Origin: Pseudomonas frederiksbergensis
Lineage (GTDB): Bacteria; Pseudomonadota; Gammaproteobacteria; Pseudomonadales; Pseudomonadaceae
Assembly (NCBI RefSeq): GCF_000802155.2
Contig: NZ_JQGJ02000001.1
Location: 1 to 64,000, forward strand
Direction: 5' to 3'
DNA: 64,000 bases
Numbering within the stretch: the stretch's first letter is position 1; each line of letters begins with the position of its first letter. The notes under the pieces are model-generated. The model was given only the letters and a program-made list of their open reading frames with translations, was not told the DNA's origin and searched no databases. This document shows positions 48,293 to 58,845 of this stretch, one piece after another. Both the position numbers and the translations under genes were made by a program.

Positions 48293-49039
48293 ATGAAATG
48301 CTCATACTGGCTCACGCTGGCCTGCCTGGCCGCAACGACGTCGGGCCTTGCCCACGCCGGTTTCAAACCCATCGAAGTCAAGGACCAGGAGCTCGCCGAG
48401 CTTCGGGGCCGTTACGTCATGCCCGGACGAGTCATCAGCTTTGGCATCGTCATGAGCAGCACCTGGCGCAACGCCACTGGCGACCTGATCGGCGCGTCAA
48501 GCTCCATGCAGATCCAGGCCTCCACGGTCAAACCGGAGTTTTATGTCACAACCATCAAGCAGACCGGCAACGGCAACGCCCCGGAACACGGCAGCGGCAC
48601 CGTCACCGGCGGCGCCGGCCTCGGCGCAGGCCAAGGCGTGACCCAGAGCGTGCGTGCCGCAGGCGACGGCAATATCGCGTACAACGATGTCAGCATCAAC
48701 GTGAAGGAAAGCAGCCAGGCCCCGGCCCTGGCCCCCTCCCAAGGCCAATTGTTGACCCAAGGCCAGACCATCAGTGGCAGCAACGCCGCCGGCAGCGTCG
48801 CGGTCACCGCGACCGGCAGCGGCGTGCAGATGGCGATCCAGGCCAACCACAATCAAGGCAGCACACTGCAACAAGTGGCCCAGGGCGGCTTGCTGCAGAA
48901 CACTCGCCTGCAGGGCAACAGCAACCTGGTCAACAACATGACCCAGCTCAACGTCGTGCTGAACAACAACGGCCCAGGCGCCGGGGCGTTGGACTGCAAC
49001 CTGACGCAACTACGCGGCCTTCGTAACCTCGGATATTGA
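48293..49039 (+). CDS. fapE: Fap fibre-associated protein FapE
   Basis: 248 residues with signal 'LTLACLAATTSGLAHA'. The mature part begins 'FKPIEVKDQELAELRGRYVM', then Asn/Gln/Gly-rich repeats ('QTGNGNAPEHGSGTVTGGAG', 'IQANHNQGSTLQQVAQGG'). A single Cys lies near the C-terminus ('LDCNLTQLRG'). FapE is a minor extracellular component secreted with FapC. Start at 48293 (GGGAG seven bases upstream); ATG 48275, with a good AGGAG, would add six residues and is also plausible. Confidence 0.88.
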   Translation: MKCSYWLTLACLAATTSGLAHAGFKPIEVKDQELAELRGRYVMPGRVISFGIVMSSTWRNATGDLIGASSSMQIQASTVKPEFYVTTIKQTGNGNAPEHGSGTVTGGAGLGAGQGVTQSVRAAGDGNIAYNDVSINVKESSQAPALAPSQGQLLTQGQTISGSNAAGSVAVTATGSGVQMAIQANHNQGSTLQQVAQGGLLQNTRLQGNSNLVNNMTQLNVVLNNNGPGAGALDCNLTQLRGLRNLGY

Positions 49040-49085
49040 TCTACGCTGATCTCCGACCATTGGGCATATAGGGACGGCATATTTC

Positions 49086-50369
49086 ATGTATCGATCCGTA
49101 TCGTTGCGCGCTGTGATGTGTTTAAGCACGATGTTCCCGGCAACCCTGCTGCAAGCTGCACCGGACCCGGACATCGAGGCACTGAAACAAGAACTTCTAG
49201 AGCTCAGGCAACGGTACGAGGTCCAGCAAAAAGCCCTGGCGGTACTCGAACAGCGCGTCCGCCAGGTAGAGGACCAACCCGCCGCCCCGCCTCCCAAGCG
49301 CCTGGCCAAGTCCCCGGCCGACATGAAAGGCAACCAGGGCGTGGCGGGCAACGGCTCGGCGACCGCAGGAGGCAGCGGCTACGGGCAATCCCTGGCCGAC
49401 GATTCGCAGCCGGCCCAGAGCGTCTCCAACCTCTACGACGAGGCCAGCGGCTTCTTCGGCGGCGGTAAATTCAGCTTCGAAACCGGCGTGACCTACTCGC
49501 GCTACGACTCGCGGCAACTGATCCTCAACGGTTTCCTGGCCCTGGATTCGATTTTCCTCGGCAATATCAACCTCGATCGGATCAAGGCCGATACCTGGAC
49601 GCTGGACCTGACGGGCCGCTACAACTTCGACAATCGCTGGCAGTTCGACCTCAACGTGCCGGTGATCTACCGCGAGTCCACCTATCAATCCGGCGGTGCC
49701 AATGACGGGGCCGCCGGGGTGACCAGTGAAGAAACCGTCACCCGCGACCCGAACATCGGCGACGTCAATTTCGGCATTGCCTACAAATTCATGGATGAAT
49801 CGGTCAGCAGCCCGGATGCGGTGGTGACCCTGCGCGTCAAGGCGCCCACCGGCAAGGATCCGTTCGGCATCAAGCTGCGCCAGTCCCAGGCCAACACCAA
49901 CCTCTTCGTTCCTGAAGACTTGCCAACTGGCAACGGTGTCTGGTCGATCACGCCCGGAATTTCCCTGGTCAAGACGTTCGATCCTGCGGTGCTGTTCGGC
50001 AGCCTGTCCTACACCCACAACTTCGAAGAGTCCTTTGACGACATCAGTTCCACCGTCAATCAGGAAGTGCCTGGCAAGGTGCGGATCGGCGACAGCTTCC
50101 AGATCGGCGCGGGCATCGCCTTTGCCCTGAACGAAAAGATGAGCATGTCGTTCTCGGTCTCTGACTTGATCCAAAAGAAAAGCAAGCTCAAGCAGGACGG
50201 CGGGGATTGGGAGTCGGTTACGTCCAGCGACGCCAATGCCGGCTATTTCAACATCGGCATGACAGTTGCCGCCAGCGACAACCTCACCATCGTGCCCAAC
50301 CTGTCCATCGGACTGACCGACGATGCGCCGGATTTCACCTTCAGCCTGAAATTCCCTTACTACTTCTGA
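49086..50369 (+). CDS. fapF: outer-membrane amyloid secretion channel FapF
   Basis: 427 residues: signal peptide about 1-24; periplasmic coiled coil (about 28-62, '[20 protein letters not shown]') that trimerises; linker with gating helix; then a C-terminal 12-stranded beta-barrel (about 135-427) ending in Phe ('LKFPYYF'), as expected for BAM insertion. It exports FapB, FapC and FapE as unfolded chains. Last gene of the operon; a REP-type hairpin follows at 50400. Confidence 0.94.
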   Translation: MYRSVSLRAVMCLSTMFPATLLQAAPDPDIEALKQELLELRQRYEVQQKALAVLEQRVRQVEDQPAAPPPKRLAKSPADMKGNQGVAGNGSATAGGSGYGQSLADDSQPAQSVSNLYDEASGFFGGGKFSFETGVTYSRYDSRQLILNGFLALDSIFLGNINLDRIKADTWTLDLTGRYNFDNRWQFDLNVPVIYRESTYQSGGANDGAAGVTSEETVTRDPNIGDVNFGIAYKFMDESVSSPDAVVTLRVKAPTGKDPFGIKLRQSQANTNLFVPEDLPTGNGVWSITPGISLVKTFDPAVLFGSLSYTHNFEESFDDISSTVNQEVPGKVRIGDSFQIGAGIAFALNEKMSMSFSVSDLIQKKSKLKQDGGDWESVTSSDANAGYFNIGMTVAASDNLTIVPNLSIGLTDDAPDFTFSLKFPYYF

Positions 50370-50399
50370 GGAAGGCTGCCCCCGCAATGTATCCACTGT

Positions 50400-50421
50400 G
50401 GGAGCGGGCCTGCTCGCTCCC
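50400..50421. repeat. REP-type hairpin between convergent fapF and regulator
   Basis: GGGAGCG (50400-50406) / CGCTCCC (50415-50421) in the TGTGGGAGCGGGCCTGCTCGC Pseudomonas REP context. It may act as a bidirectional 3' end. Confidence 0.75.
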
Positions 50422-50442
50422 CCTTGGTTATCGGGACGCTAT

Positions 50443-51768
50443 TCAGCGAATCTGATGCTTGTGCAGCAGTCGATAGAAGGTAGGCCGCGACACGCCCAGC
50501 ACACGGGCCGCCACGCTCAGGTTGTCGCTGTGGCGATTGAGCACATCGCTCAACGCCTGGCGCTCGGCGCGGGTTTTGTACTCTTCCAGGGTGGCCATCG
50601 GTGCGGCGACGCCCTGATGGCTGGCAAGACCCAGGTCCCGGGCTTCGATCTGCCGCCCTTCCGCCAACACCAGGCCACGACGAACGCGGTTGGCCAGCTC
50701 GCGCACGTTGCCGGGCCAGTCGTGCATGCCCATTGCCACCAGGGCGTCCTCGCTGAAGCTGCGCGGGCGCCGGCCGGTTTCGTGGCTGTAGAAGTGGGAA
50801 AAATGGCTCGCCAGCATCGACAAATCACCGTGGCGTTCGCGCAACGGCGCCATCACGACTTGCAGGACATTCAAGCGATAGTAGAGGTCTTCTCGGAAAC
50901 GCCGTTGCTTGATGGCCGCCTCCAAATCCACATGAGTCGCCGCCAACACCCTGACATCGACGGCAATCGGCTGGCTCCCGCCGACCCGCTCGATGTGTTT
51001 TTCCTGGAGGAAACGCAGCAGGTTGGCCTGCAACTCCAGTGGCAAATCGCCAATTTCATCGAGGAACAGCGTGCCGCCGTGGGCGGCTTCGATCCGTCCG
51101 ATCTTGCGTTGATGGGCACCGGTGAATGCGCCCTTCTCATGGCCGAACAATTCGGACTGGATCAGATGCTCCGGAATAGCGCCGCAATTGATAGCAATGA
51201 ACGGCTTGTTGCTCCGATGCGACTGGCGATGCAGGGTGCGCGCCACCAATTCCTTGCCCGTACCGCTCTCGCCACGAATCAGCACGGGCGACTCGGCCGG
51301 CGCCAGCTTGCTCAGTAACTTGCGCAGCTCGCGAATCGGCTTGCTGTCGCCCAGCAATTCATGTTCCGGCTGATTGATGTGGACCGAACCCTGCCCCCGC
51401 AATCGCGCCATGCCGAACGCGCGACCCAACGTCACCTGGACCCGGGACACATCGAACGGCAGGGTATGGAAGTCAAAGAACCATTCGCAGACAAAGTCCC
51501 CGACGTTCTGCAGGCGCAGCACTTCCTGGCTGAGCACGGCGATCCACTCAGTCCCGCTGCGGCTGATCAGCTCCTTGACCGCTTCCGGCCGCTCCAGATG
51601 AAACGGCTGCAAACGCAGGAGACCCACATCGCAACTCCGATCGCCGGCATGTTCGAGGGAACAGCTGTCGACATCCCAGCCAATGGCGCGCAGCCCCGGC
51701 ATGAGGCGATGGCAATCATCGCACGGGTCAACCACGAGAAGGCGACGCAACGCACTGGCTTCGATCAT
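50443..51768 (-). CDS. sigma-54-dependent enhancer-binding regulator, VpsR-like N-domain
   Basis: 441 residues. The N-terminal VpsR/FleQ-type receiver-like domain (about 8-120) lacks a phospho-acceptor Asp at the usual site ('[12 protein letters not shown]'). The AAA+ domain (about 140-365) has Walker A GESGTGKE, the sigma-54 contact loop GAFTGA, Walker B '[10 protein letters not shown]' and the Arg finger region 'FREDLYYRL'. The Fis-type HTH is at the C-terminus ('[19 protein letters not shown]'). Convergent with fapF. With the -24/-12 site before fapA it is a strong candidate fap activator, possibly responding to c-di-GMP as VpsR and FleQ do; this is inference. Start at ATG 51768 with AAGGA. 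Confidence 0.92.
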   Translation of the reverse strand: MIEASALRRLLVVDPCDDCHRLMPGLRAIGWDVDSCSLEHAGDRSCDVGLLRLQPFHLERPEAVKELISRSGTEWIAVLSQEVLRLQNVGDFVCEWFFDFHTLPFDVSRVQVTLGRAFGMARLRGQGSVHINQPEHELLGDSKPIRELRKLLSKLAPAESPVLIRGESGTGKELVARTLHRQSHRSNKPFIAINCGAIPEHLIQSELFGHEKGAFTGAHQRKIGRIEAAHGGTLFLDEIGDLPLELQANLLRFLQEKHIERVGGSQPIAVDVRVLAATHVDLEAAIKQRRFREDLYYRLNVLQVVMAPLRERHGDLSMLASHFSHFYSHETGRRPRSFSEDALVAMGMHDWPGNVRELANRVRRGLVLAEGRQIEARDLGLASHQGVAAPMATLEEYKTRAERQALSDVLNRHSDNLSVAARVLGVSRPTFYRLLHKHQIR

Positions 51769-52109
51769 GACTGATCCTTGGCGCCAAAATAAGGAAATAT
51801 GATTAGAAACAGGCGTTTGGCGAACCTGCATGTAACAGTAGCAAGAAGTTGACACTTGCTTGTATCGATTAGTTATTGGCGCAATCAGGAACTGGTTATA
51901 AGAGAGGCGTTTCGTTAGTTGGCGCTTATCGAATCTTTCAGCACCCTTTCAAACAAAAGCCGAAAAGGCGGGTCTGAAAGAAAATCGAAATTTATTCAAA
52001 GATTGTGTGACCCGGCCCCGGGTTCGGGACATCAGTACAAGTAACCAGCCGCACGGTATGCCCAACCGACGGCACATCATTTGATTGGGCACCCTTGAGA
52101 GATAACGCC
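51769..52109. other. divergent intergenic region, no gene recognised
   Basis: 341 bp between the sigma-54 regulator and the small plus-strand gene at 52110. It is AT-richer than its surroundings and must contain both promoters. TGCCCAA (52059-52065) / TTGGGCA (52085-52091) forms an inverted repeat just upstream of the 52110 gene. Confidence 0.6.
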
Positions 52110-52376
52110 ATGAACGCCCCGCTCCGTATCAACGAAGCTCTTTTGATTGCCGACCGCGCATTCCGTCCTTTCCAATGCGTGGCCTGGGCCCCACAAGACG
52201 GTAACGGTGAACTGAGCCTGACCGTCATCGACCGCACCAACACCCATATCGGTCGCACCCAGATCCCAAGCAGTGCCTACACTGATCCCGCTCAATTGGC
52301 CGACCTGTTGAAACAGGCCCGTGCCGAACTGAGCCAGGAAGGCTACAAACTTCAATCCTGGTCGATGCCTGAATAA
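52110..52376 (+). CDS. small conserved hypothetical protein
   Basis: 88 residues, soluble, no cysteine-rich or membrane segments except a single Cys ('FRPFQCVAW'). 'NEALLIADRAFRPFQCVAWA' and 'GELSLTVIDRTNTHIGRTQI' give an alpha-beta pattern. I recognise similar short proteins as pseudomonad-conserved but know no function. TTGAGAG precedes the ATG at 52110; a TTG at 52095 is in frame but less likely. A complex terminator follows. Confidence 0.72.
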   Translation: MNAPLRINEALLIADRAFRPFQCVAWAPQDGNGELSLTVIDRTNTHIGRTQIPSSAYTDPAQLADLLKQARAELSQEGYKLQSWSMPE

Positions 52377-52424
52377 AACCCTGCGAACAAGATATTTGAA
52401 TTGTTCGGTTGCAGTCCAAGCAAG

Positions 52425-52494
52425 AGGCCAATTTCAACGTACTGAAAGCTGACAGCAGTTCATGTCGGCTTAAGCGTTGAATATTGGCCTTTTG
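52425..52494 (+). terminator. long stem-loop terminator after the 52110 gene
   Basis: AGGCCAAT-TTCAACG (52425-52439) pairs with CGTTGAATATTGGCCT (52475-52490) with one bulge. An inner GCTGAC/GTCGGC stem lies in the loop, and TTTTG follows. Unusually large for a simple terminator. Confidence 0.7.
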
Positions 52495-52505
52495 ATTGTA
52501 TCGAT

Positions 52506-53690
52506 CTATCTGCGCCGCTGAATCACGCCAAATCGCAGGACGGCCATGCCCATCAGGGCCGACAGAATGGAGCCTGACAAGACACCGACCTTGACTTCAT
52601 CCATGAGTCGCTGAGATTCGGGAAATGCCAGATTTCCAATGAACAGACTCATCGTGAAGCCGACTCCGCACAGTAACGACACCCCATAGATCTGACGCCA
52701 CGTAGTTCCGGCTGGGGCTTGAGTCAGCCCTGTCTTGATCGCTATCAGCGCGAAAGTGAAAACGCCGGCCTGCTTTCCAAACAATAATCCCAAGGCGATT
52801 CCCAACGGTACCGGCCCCAACAGGTGATCTACTGTGACATCACTTAGGGATACACCCGAGTTGGCGAAGCCGAAGATCGGCAAGATGATGAAGGCCACCC
52901 AGGGGGACAAGCTGCGTTCAAGTCTTTGCAAAGGAGAGTCGTCCCCCTCTGCGTCCTTGTTCAAGGGAATGCAGAATGCAACCACGACCGCGGCGAGCGT
53001 CGCATGGATGCCGGACTTCAAGACCAACCCCCATAACAATGTTCCGAGTATCAGATAAGGCAGCAACCGCGTCACCCCGGCCTTATTCATGAGCACCAAC
53101 AAGGCGATCACGGCGGCCGAAGCAAGCAGCATGGAGACATCCAGGCCGGCGGTATAGAAGAGCGCAATAATGGCTACCGCCCCGAGATCATCGATGATGG
53201 CCAAGGCGGATAAAAATATCTTCAGCGAGGTCGGCACTCTGCCGCTCAACAAGGACAGCACACCCAGTGCAAACGCGATGTCCGTGGCGGTCGGAATCGC
53301 CCACCCTACCAACGTCTCGGAAGAACCTCGATTAATGCAGACGAATAGGATCGCCGGTACGATCATTCCCCCAAGGGCCGCGAGGCCAGGCAGCGCCCTC
53401 TGGCTCCATCCACAAAGCTGCCCTATCAAGGCTTCGCGCTTGATTCCCAGGCCTACCATGAGAAAGAAGACTGACATCAGCGCATCGTTTACCCAATGCT
53501 CCATGGACATTCCAAGGAAAGAAGCCTCAAGCCCCCTCTCATAACTTGAATAGAGGGGACTATTGGCAACGATCAATGCTGCAAGTGCCGAGAGCATCAG
53601 CACGATGCCACCAGCAGGCTCCCAACTCATAAAGCGAATCAGCAGCGCAGGTGCGCGCAGGTTGGCATCCCGAGTTAACCCATTTCCCAT
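52506..53690 (-). CDS. nhaA: Na+/H+ antiporter NhaA (paralogue 1)
   Basis: 394 residues, about 12 membrane helices. Transport Asp pair in '[20 protein letters not shown]' (D163/D164 of E. coli), '[12 protein letters not shown]' (D133) and Lys in '[10 protein letters not shown]' (K300). The cytoplasmic funnel motif that is VGLEVKRE in E. coli reads VGLGIKRE: Gly82 replaces the residue equivalent to Glu78. It exchanges Na+ for protons at alkaline pH. Divergent from a second nhaA across 267 bp. Confidence 0.94.
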   Translation of the reverse strand: MGNGLTRDANLRAPALLIRFMSWEPAGGIVLMLSALAALIVANSPLYSSYERGLEASFLGMSMEHWVNDALMSVFFLMVGLGIKREALIGQLCGWSQRALPGLAALGGMIVPAILFVCINRGSSETLVGWAIPTATDIAFALGVLSLLSGRVPTSLKIFLSALAIIDDLGAVAIIALFYTAGLDVSMLLASAAVIALLVLMNKAGVTRLLPYLILGTLLWGLVLKSGIHATLAAVVVAFCIPLNKDAEGDDSPLQRLERSLSPWVAFIILPIFGFANSGVSLSDVTVDHLLGPVPLGIALGLLFGKQAGVFTFALIAIKTGLTQAPAGTTWRQIYGVSLLCGVGFTMSLFIGNLAFPESQRLMDEVKVGVLSGSILSALMGMAVLRFGVIQRRR

Positions 53691-53957
53691 CCACCCCTCC
53701 GAAGCTCTCTACCGATGCACAACGCTTCATGGAATCCATTTTCCCAACGGCGACGTGCCTGTGACTGGCCACCTTTAAGCGTCTGAGTCCCCCAAACAAC
53801 AAACAGTTTCTCCACGCTTGGAAATGAATGCACGATAGCGCTGGACCTTGCGATATACAGGTTGTGTAGAATGGCAGCGAGGGTGTCACCGCAAAAACGC
53901 GGCAGGACAGGTTTAATCAAGCGAAGGTCGGGCCGCCAGCGCGGAGTAGTCGTGCCT

Positions 53958-55166
53958 ATGAGTGCAGAACCGTCGCGCCTGAATAAAACCGACAAGAATC
54001 GTGAGTCAGCGTCCGCCCGGGCTTTTCTGTCCAGATTTTTCGCCGCAGAGTCAGCAGGAGGCCTGGTGTTGATGGGCGCTGCTTTGGCTGCCCTCGTGGT
54101 TGCGAACTCGCCATTGTCAGCCGACTACTTTTCTTTGCTGAAAATCCATTTCCTCGGGCTTTCAGTCGAGCACTGGATCAATGACGGCCTCATGGCAGTG
54201 TTCTTTTTGCTGGTGGGCCTTGAGATCAAGCGTGAAATGCTGATGGGTCAGCTTTCAAGCTGGGGCCAGCGCTCCCTTCCCGGATTCGCCGCGCTTGGCG
54301 GGATGTTGTTCCCTGCCTTGATCTACCTCATGGTCAATTGGGGCAGTGCAGAAACGATGAGTGGATGGGCCATTCCGGCAGCCACCGACATCGCGTTTGC
54401 TTTAGGCGTGTTATCGCTGCTGGGCAAGCGTGCCCCTCTTTCCTTGAAGGTCTTCCTTTCGGCGCTCGCGATCCTCGATGACCTTGGAGCCGTCCTTATC
54501 ATCGCGCTGTTTTATACCAGCGATCTATCCATCACCATGTTACTGGCTTCGCTGGGAGCAACTGTCTTGCTGGTTGCGCTCAATCGATGCGGCGTCCGGA
54601 GACTGTTCCCCTATCTGCTTGTCGGTGCCCTGCTGTGGTTCTTCATGCTTAAGTCCGGCATCCATGCGACGCTGGCCGGCGTCATTCTTGCCTTCTTCAT
54701 TCCGTTGGGTAACCCCGTGGAGGAACGCAAGTCACCGCTGCTCTATCTCGAAGAGAAAATGCACCGCTGGGTAGCTTTCGCAATCGTGCCCATCTTTGGT
54801 TTCGCCAATGCCGGCGTCTCGCTCGCCGGAATCACGCCGCACAACCTGATCGACCCGGTTCCGCTAGGTGTAGCGCTGGGGCTGCTGCTCGGCAAGCAAC
54901 TCGGGGTGTTCGGCCTGGCAACGCTGGTCATCCGTTGTGGCTTGGCCAGGCTTCCTGAGGGGGCCAGCTGGATTCAGCTTTATGGGGTTGCGCTGCTATG
55001 CGGGATCGGATTTACCATGAGTCTGTTCATCGGTGCCCTAGCCTTCCCAGGCGCCCCCCACTTGGTGGACGAAGTTAAAGTGGGAGTGCTCTTGGGCTCC
55101 ACTCTGGCAGCCATTCTGGGGATCATCGTCCTGATGGCAGCGAACGCTCGAAAGTCGCGGACCTGA
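53958..55166 (+). CDS. nhaA: Na+/H+ antiporter NhaA (paralogue 2)
   Basis: 402 residues, same family; all key residues are kept: 'VGLEIKRE', '[12 protein letters not shown]', '[17 protein letters not shown]', '[10 protein letters not shown]'. A hydrophilic N-terminal extension of about 25 residues precedes TM1. The start is taken at ATG 53958; the open frame extends upstream without a good start. The two NhaA proteins are clearly related but well diverged, so this is an old duplication or separate acquisition rather than a recent copy. Confidence 0.94.
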   Translation: MSAEPSRLNKTDKNRESASARAFLSRFFAAESAGGLVLMGAALAALVVANSPLSADYFSLLKIHFLGLSVEHWINDGLMAVFFLLVGLEIKREMLMGQLSSWGQRSLPGFAALGGMLFPALIYLMVNWGSAETMSGWAIPAATDIAFALGVLSLLGKRAPLSLKVFLSALAILDDLGAVLIIALFYTSDLSITMLLASLGATVLLVALNRCGVRRLFPYLLVGALLWFFMLKSGIHATLAGVILAFFIPLGNPVEERKSPLLYLEEKMHRWVAFAIVPIFGFANAGVSLAGITPHNLIDPVPLGVALGLLLGKQLGVFGLATLVIRCGLARLPEGASWIQLYGVALLCGIGFTMSLFIGALAFPGAPHLVDEVKVGVLLGSTLAAILGIIVLMAANARKSRT

Positions 55167-55184
55167 ACCGCAATAGCAGCACCT

Positions 55185-55210
55185 GGATGCGCCCTGCCAA
55201 GGGCGCATCC
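55185..55210. terminator. hairpin between convergent nhaA and HAD genes
   Basis: Perfect 11-bp stem GGATGCGCCCT (55185-55195) / AGGGCGCATCC (55200-55210), GCCA loop, no T-tract. Probably a shared 3'-end structure. Confidence 0.55.
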
Positions 55211-55253
55211 AATGCCATTGCGCAATACCAGGCCCGAGGGGAGCCGTCGGGGT

Positions 55254-56075
55254 TCATCGCGGCAGGATGTATCGCTCGATCGCCAACGCCGCGCCATCCT
55301 CGGTGCTCGCTGCGGTGACAACATCGGCCTGGCGCTTGATCGCTTCTTCGGCCTGCCCCATCGCGATCGACAGCCCCGCGCGGTGAAACATCGCCGGATC
55401 GTTGCCTCCATCCCCCATGGCGGCGGTCTGCTCCAACGGCACGCCGAGGAATTCAGCCAGGGTCGACAGCGCCTCCCCTTTGTTGGCCTTCATTGCCGTC
55501 ACGTCCAGGTAGATCGGCTGCGACCGCGACACTTGGGCCTGGCCCTTGAGCAGCGGGTGCAGGCGCGCCTCCAGTTCGACCAGCAGATCGGTATTGGCGC
55601 TGGTCGCAACGATTTTATCGATGCGCTCCAGATAGGGTTCGAAACTGTCCACTTCGACAGGCGGATAACCCAGGCCACGGGTTTCCACCGGCACCATCGG
55701 CCCGTTGGCGTCGCGTACCAGCCAATCACCGTCGGCAAATACCCAAACCTCGATGCCCGGCTGATCGGCGTACAGCGCAAGCGTCGTCAGCGCGGCCTCG
55801 GGTGGCAGGTAATGAACGGCCAAAAAACTGCCGTCCGGATGCACCAGCGTACCGCCATTGAACGCGGCGGTGGGCAGGTCGACGCCCAATGCCTCGATCT
55901 GCTGCAACATCGCCCGTGGCGGCCGCCCGGTGGCGAGGCTGAACAACACGCCGGCCTCACGCAACGAGCGGACGGCGGCGACAGTGCGCTGGTTGAGGCT
56001 GTGATCAGGCAGCAACAAAGTACCGTCCATGTCACTGAGCAAGAAGCGAATGGGAGGTTTCAGTTGATTGCTCAT
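55254..56075 (-). CDS. HAD-superfamily Cof-type phosphatase
   Basis: 273 residues, HAD subfamily IIB: motif I 'LLSDMDGTLLLPDH' (nucleophile Asp and acid/base Asp), motif II 'FSLATGRPP', motif III Lys in 'KANKGEALSTL', motif IV 'AAMGDGGNDPAMF'. The cap domain is between motifs II and III. It dephosphorylates sugar phosphates or flavin/PLP-type substrates. It overlaps the zwf stop by ATGA, so it is the third gene of a gnd-zwf operon; the substrate may be a pentose-phosphate or sugar-acid phosphate (inference). Confidence 0.92.
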   Translation of the reverse strand: MSNQLKPPIRFLLSDMDGTLLLPDHSLNQRTVAAVRSLREAGVLFSLATGRPPRAMLQQIEALGVDLPTAAFNGGTLVHPDGSFLAVHYLPPEAALTTLALYADQPGIEVWVFADGDWLVRDANGPMVPVETRGLGYPPVEVDSFEPYLERIDKIVATSANTDLLVELEARLHPLLKGQAQVSRSQPIYLDVTAMKANKGEALSTLAEFLGVPLEQTAAMGDGGNDPAMFHRAGLSIAMGQAEEAIKRQADVVTAASTEDGAALAIERYILPR

Positions 56076-57592
56076 CCGAGGCCATGCCAGACGCGACCGT
56101 CGCGAGTCAGTAAAGCGTCGGCGGCCGCAGGGCCATCCTCACCGGCCTTGTACGGCTGCACCGTTGCGTCCTCTCGCCACGCGTCAAGGAATGGCTGCAC
56201 CGCGCGCCAGCCGTTCTCTATATTGTCGGCGCGCTGGAACAACGTCTGGTCGCCCGTCAGGCAATCGTAGATCAAGGTCTCGTAACCCGTAGACGGCTGC
56301 ATTTCGAAGAAATCCTTGTAGGCAAAACCCAGTTCGATATTCGCCATGTCGAGGGCCGGGCCGGGCCGCTTGGCCAGCAGGTCGAACCACATGCCTTCGT
56401 TGGGCTGAATCTGGATTCTGAGGTGCGTAGGTTGCAATTCGTCGACCTCAGTGTCGCGAAACTGCGCGTAGGGCGCTGGCTTGAAGCAGATGACGATTTC
56501 CGTGTCGCGCACGCTCATGCGCTTGCCGGTGCGCAAATAGAATGGCACGCCGACCCAGCGCCAGTTATCGATCATGACCTTCAGGGCGACATAGGTTTCA
56601 GTGTCGCTGTCGGCCGCGACGTTGGTCTCCTCGCGGTAACCCTTCACCGCGTTGCCGCCCACTTCCCCGGTCGTGTATTGGCCACGGACCGAATTGGCGC
56701 GCGCCTGCTCCACCGACCAGGGGCGGATCGCCCCCACCACCTTGGCCTTCTCGCCACGCACCGCGTCGGCACCAAAGGCGGCGGGCGGCTCCATGGCAAC
56801 CATCGCCAATAGTTGGAAAAGGTGGTTGGGCACCATGTCCCGCAGGGCGCCGGTATGTTCATAGAAACTGCCACGGGTTTCGACGCCAACGGTCTCGGCG
56901 GCGGTGATCTGCACGTGGTCGATGTAGTGATTGTTCCAGAACGCCTCGAACAGGCTGTTGGAGAAACGGCTGACGAGAATGTTCTGGACCGTCTCCTTGC
57001 CCAGGTAATGGTCGATCCGATAGATCTGTTTCTCGCTCATGACCTTGAGCAGACAGGCGTTGAGTGCCTCGGCGGTTTGCAGGTCGGAGCCGAACGGCTT
57101 TTCGATCACCACACGCCGGAAAGCATCATCCTGTTCGTGAAGCAGCCCGGCTGCGCCGAGGCGGCGGACCACTTCACTGAAAAAACGTGGCGCGGTCGCC
57201 AGGTAGAAGACCGCGTTGCCAGTGCCGCTGGCGGCGATTTTCGCCGCCAGCGCTTCGTAGGTGCTGTCGTCGAGGAAGTCACCCTGGACGTAACTGATGC
57301 CTTGGGCCAGCCTGGCCCATAGCGCCGGATCGAGCGCCCGTTCGGGATCGCCGCCCTTGCTCGCCGCTTCGTTACGAATGAAATCCTCGAGCTTCTTCGC
57401 AAAATCCACATCGCTGATAGCGTTGTGGTCGACACCGATGATCTGCAGGCCATCCCCCAACAGCCCGTCACGACTGAGGTGGTAAAGCGCCGGCATGAGC
57501 AAGCGCTTGACCAGGTCTCCATGTGCACCGAACAGGAACAGCGTGGTCGGTGGCGCAGGTTCTGCCTTGGATTTCCTGCCGATCGAGGTCAT
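56072..57592 (-). CDS. zwf: glucose-6-phosphate 1-dehydrogenase
   Basis: 506 residues. NADP-binding '[20 protein letters not shown]' (about 20-40; Ala where many have Ser/Thr in GAxGDL), the active-site signature 'RIDHYLGKE' (His nucleophile base; about residues 195-203), 'EKPFGSDL'. It oxidises glucose-6-phosphate to 6-phosphogluconolactone. It overlaps gnd upstream and the HAD gene downstream by 4 bp each. No pgl, edd or eda is adjacent, so this is likely a second zwf, separate from the zwf-pgl-eda locus usual in pseudomonads; I saw no convincing HexR-like site upstream. Confidence 0.96.
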   Translation of the reverse strand: MTSIGRKSKAEPAPPTTLFLFGAHGDLVKRLLMPALYHLSRDGLLGDGLQIIGVDHNAISDVDFAKKLEDFIRNEAASKGGDPERALDPALWARLAQGISYVQGDFLDDSTYEALAAKIAASGTGNAVFYLATAPRFFSEVVRRLGAAGLLHEQDDAFRRVVIEKPFGSDLQTAEALNACLLKVMSEKQIYRIDHYLGKETVQNILVSRFSNSLFEAFWNNHYIDHVQITAAETVGVETRGSFYEHTGALRDMVPNHLFQLLAMVAMEPPAAFGADAVRGEKAKVVGAIRPWSVEQARANSVRGQYTTGEVGGNAVKGYREETNVAADSDTETYVALKVMIDNWRWVGVPFYLRTGKRMSVRDTEIVICFKPAPYAQFRDTEVDELQPTHLRIQIQPNEGMWFDLLAKRPGPALDMANIELGFAYKDFFEMQPSTGYETLIYDCLTGDQTLFQRADNIENGWRAVQPFLDAWREDATVQPYKAGEDGPAAADALLTRDGRVWHGLG

Positions 57593-58569
57593 TTTTTCGG
57601 TGTCTCCACGTGGCCGCCGAAGCCGAAGCGCATGGCCGAGAGCATCTTGTCGCCATAGGTGGCCTGCTGGCGGGAGCGGAAGCGGGCGAACAGCGAACTG
57701 GACAACACCGGTACCGGCACCGCTTGCTCGATGGCCGCCTCGATGGTCCAGCGCCCTTCCCCGCTATCGGCCACTTCGCCGGAGAAGCCATCGAGCTTCG
57801 GATCGCTGGCCAACGCATCGGCGGTCAAATCCAGCAACCAGGATGAAACCACGCTACCGCGGCGCCAGACTTCGGCGATATCGGCCAGGTTCAAGTCGAA
57901 TCGCTGCTCAGGCGGCAGGCTTTCGCTGGATTTGGTCTTGAGGATATCGAAGCCCTCGGCGAAGGCCTGCATCATTCCGTATTCGATACCGTTGTGGATC
58001 ATCTTGACGAAATGGCCGGACCCGGCCGGGCCCGCGTGGATGTAGCCACGTTCGGCACGATCGTCGTCGGACTTGCGATCACGGGTGCGTGGGATATCGC
58101 CCATGCCCGGCGCCAGGCTTTCGAACAGTGGGTCCAGGCGTCGGACTACATCGGCCTCGCCACCGATCATCATGCAGTACCCGCGCTCGAGCCCCCAGAC
58201 GCCGCCGGAGGTGCCGACGTCGATGTAGCTCAGGCCTTTTTCCGACAGCGCCTGGGCACGTCGGATGTCGTCCTTGTAGTACGTGTTGCCGCCATCGATG
58301 ATGACGTCCCCTGGCTCGAGCAATTCGCCGAGCACGTTGATCGTGTCTTCCGTGGGTGCGCCGGCTGGCAGCATGACCCAGACCGCCCGAGGCTTCTGCA
58401 GCTCGGCGACCAGCGCCGGCAGGTCCGCGACGCCCGTTGCGCCTTCCTGGCTCAGGTTTTCGACAAAAGCGGCATTGCGGTCATATACGACGGTGGTGTG
58501 CCCATTGAGCATCAGGCGCCGCGCAATATTGCCGCCCATGCGGCCCAGTCCAATGATCCCGAGTTGCAT
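57589..58569 (-). CDS. gnd: 6-phosphogluconate dehydrogenase, decarboxylating (short NAD-type)
   Basis: 326 residues, the short GndA form. Rossmann '[20 protein letters not shown]', '[10 protein letters not shown]', '[20 protein letters not shown]' and catalytic '[19 protein letters not shown]' (Lys and Asn-Gly). It converts 6-phosphogluconate to ribulose-5-phosphate plus CO2. Short forms often prefer NAD+. First gene of the gnd-zwf-HAD operon; its start faces a 276-bp region with no recognisable gene (58570-58845). Confidence 0.95.
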   Translation of the reverse strand: MQLGIIGLGRMGGNIARRLMLNGHTTVVYDRNAAFVENLSQEGATGVADLPALVAELQKPRAVWVMLPAGAPTEDTINVLGELLEPGDVIIDGGNTYYKDDIRRAQALSEKGLSYIDVGTSGGVWGLERGYCMMIGGEADVVRRLDPLFESLAPGMGDIPRTRDRKSDDDRAERGYIHAGPAGSGHFVKMIHNGIEYGMMQAFAEGFDILKTKSSESLPPEQRFDLNLADIAEVWRRGSVVSSWLLDLTADALASDPKLDGFSGEVADSGEGRWTIEAAIEQAVPVPVLSSSLFARFRSRQQATYGDKMLSAMRFGFGGHVETPKK

Positions 58570-58845
58570 GTGCTGATGCTCCCTACTACAAATAAAGGTG
58601 TGTCAAAGGTTTAGCTCAAGGTGACTTGTGGAGGTTAGTCCAGAGCATTGCTGCATAGTTTCCGGGTAAATCGCCCGATCACAAAGGATAACGTTCAAAA
58701 ACCAGCCAAAGACACGGCGACCATGAAAAATAAAAAAGTTCCATTCACGAGCAAAAGTATTCAGAATCGGCGCCGATAAAGAGGTGTCGACCAAAAAAAC
58801 TGGCGACATCTCTCTAGTTGATGTACGCCATTTGCGAGGTGAGCA
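58570..58845. other. divergent intergenic region gnd / small ORF
   Basis: 276 bp without coding evidence. It is AT-richer than average, as expected for two divergent promoters; I see no strong sigma-70 pair, riboswitch or known operator. Confidence 0.5.

Noticed and set aside
53691..53957. Sodium- or pH-sensing RNA between the two nhaA genes
   Set aside because: I could not recognise any described nhaA-associated RNA motif or strong structure by eye; a covariance-model search would be needed.
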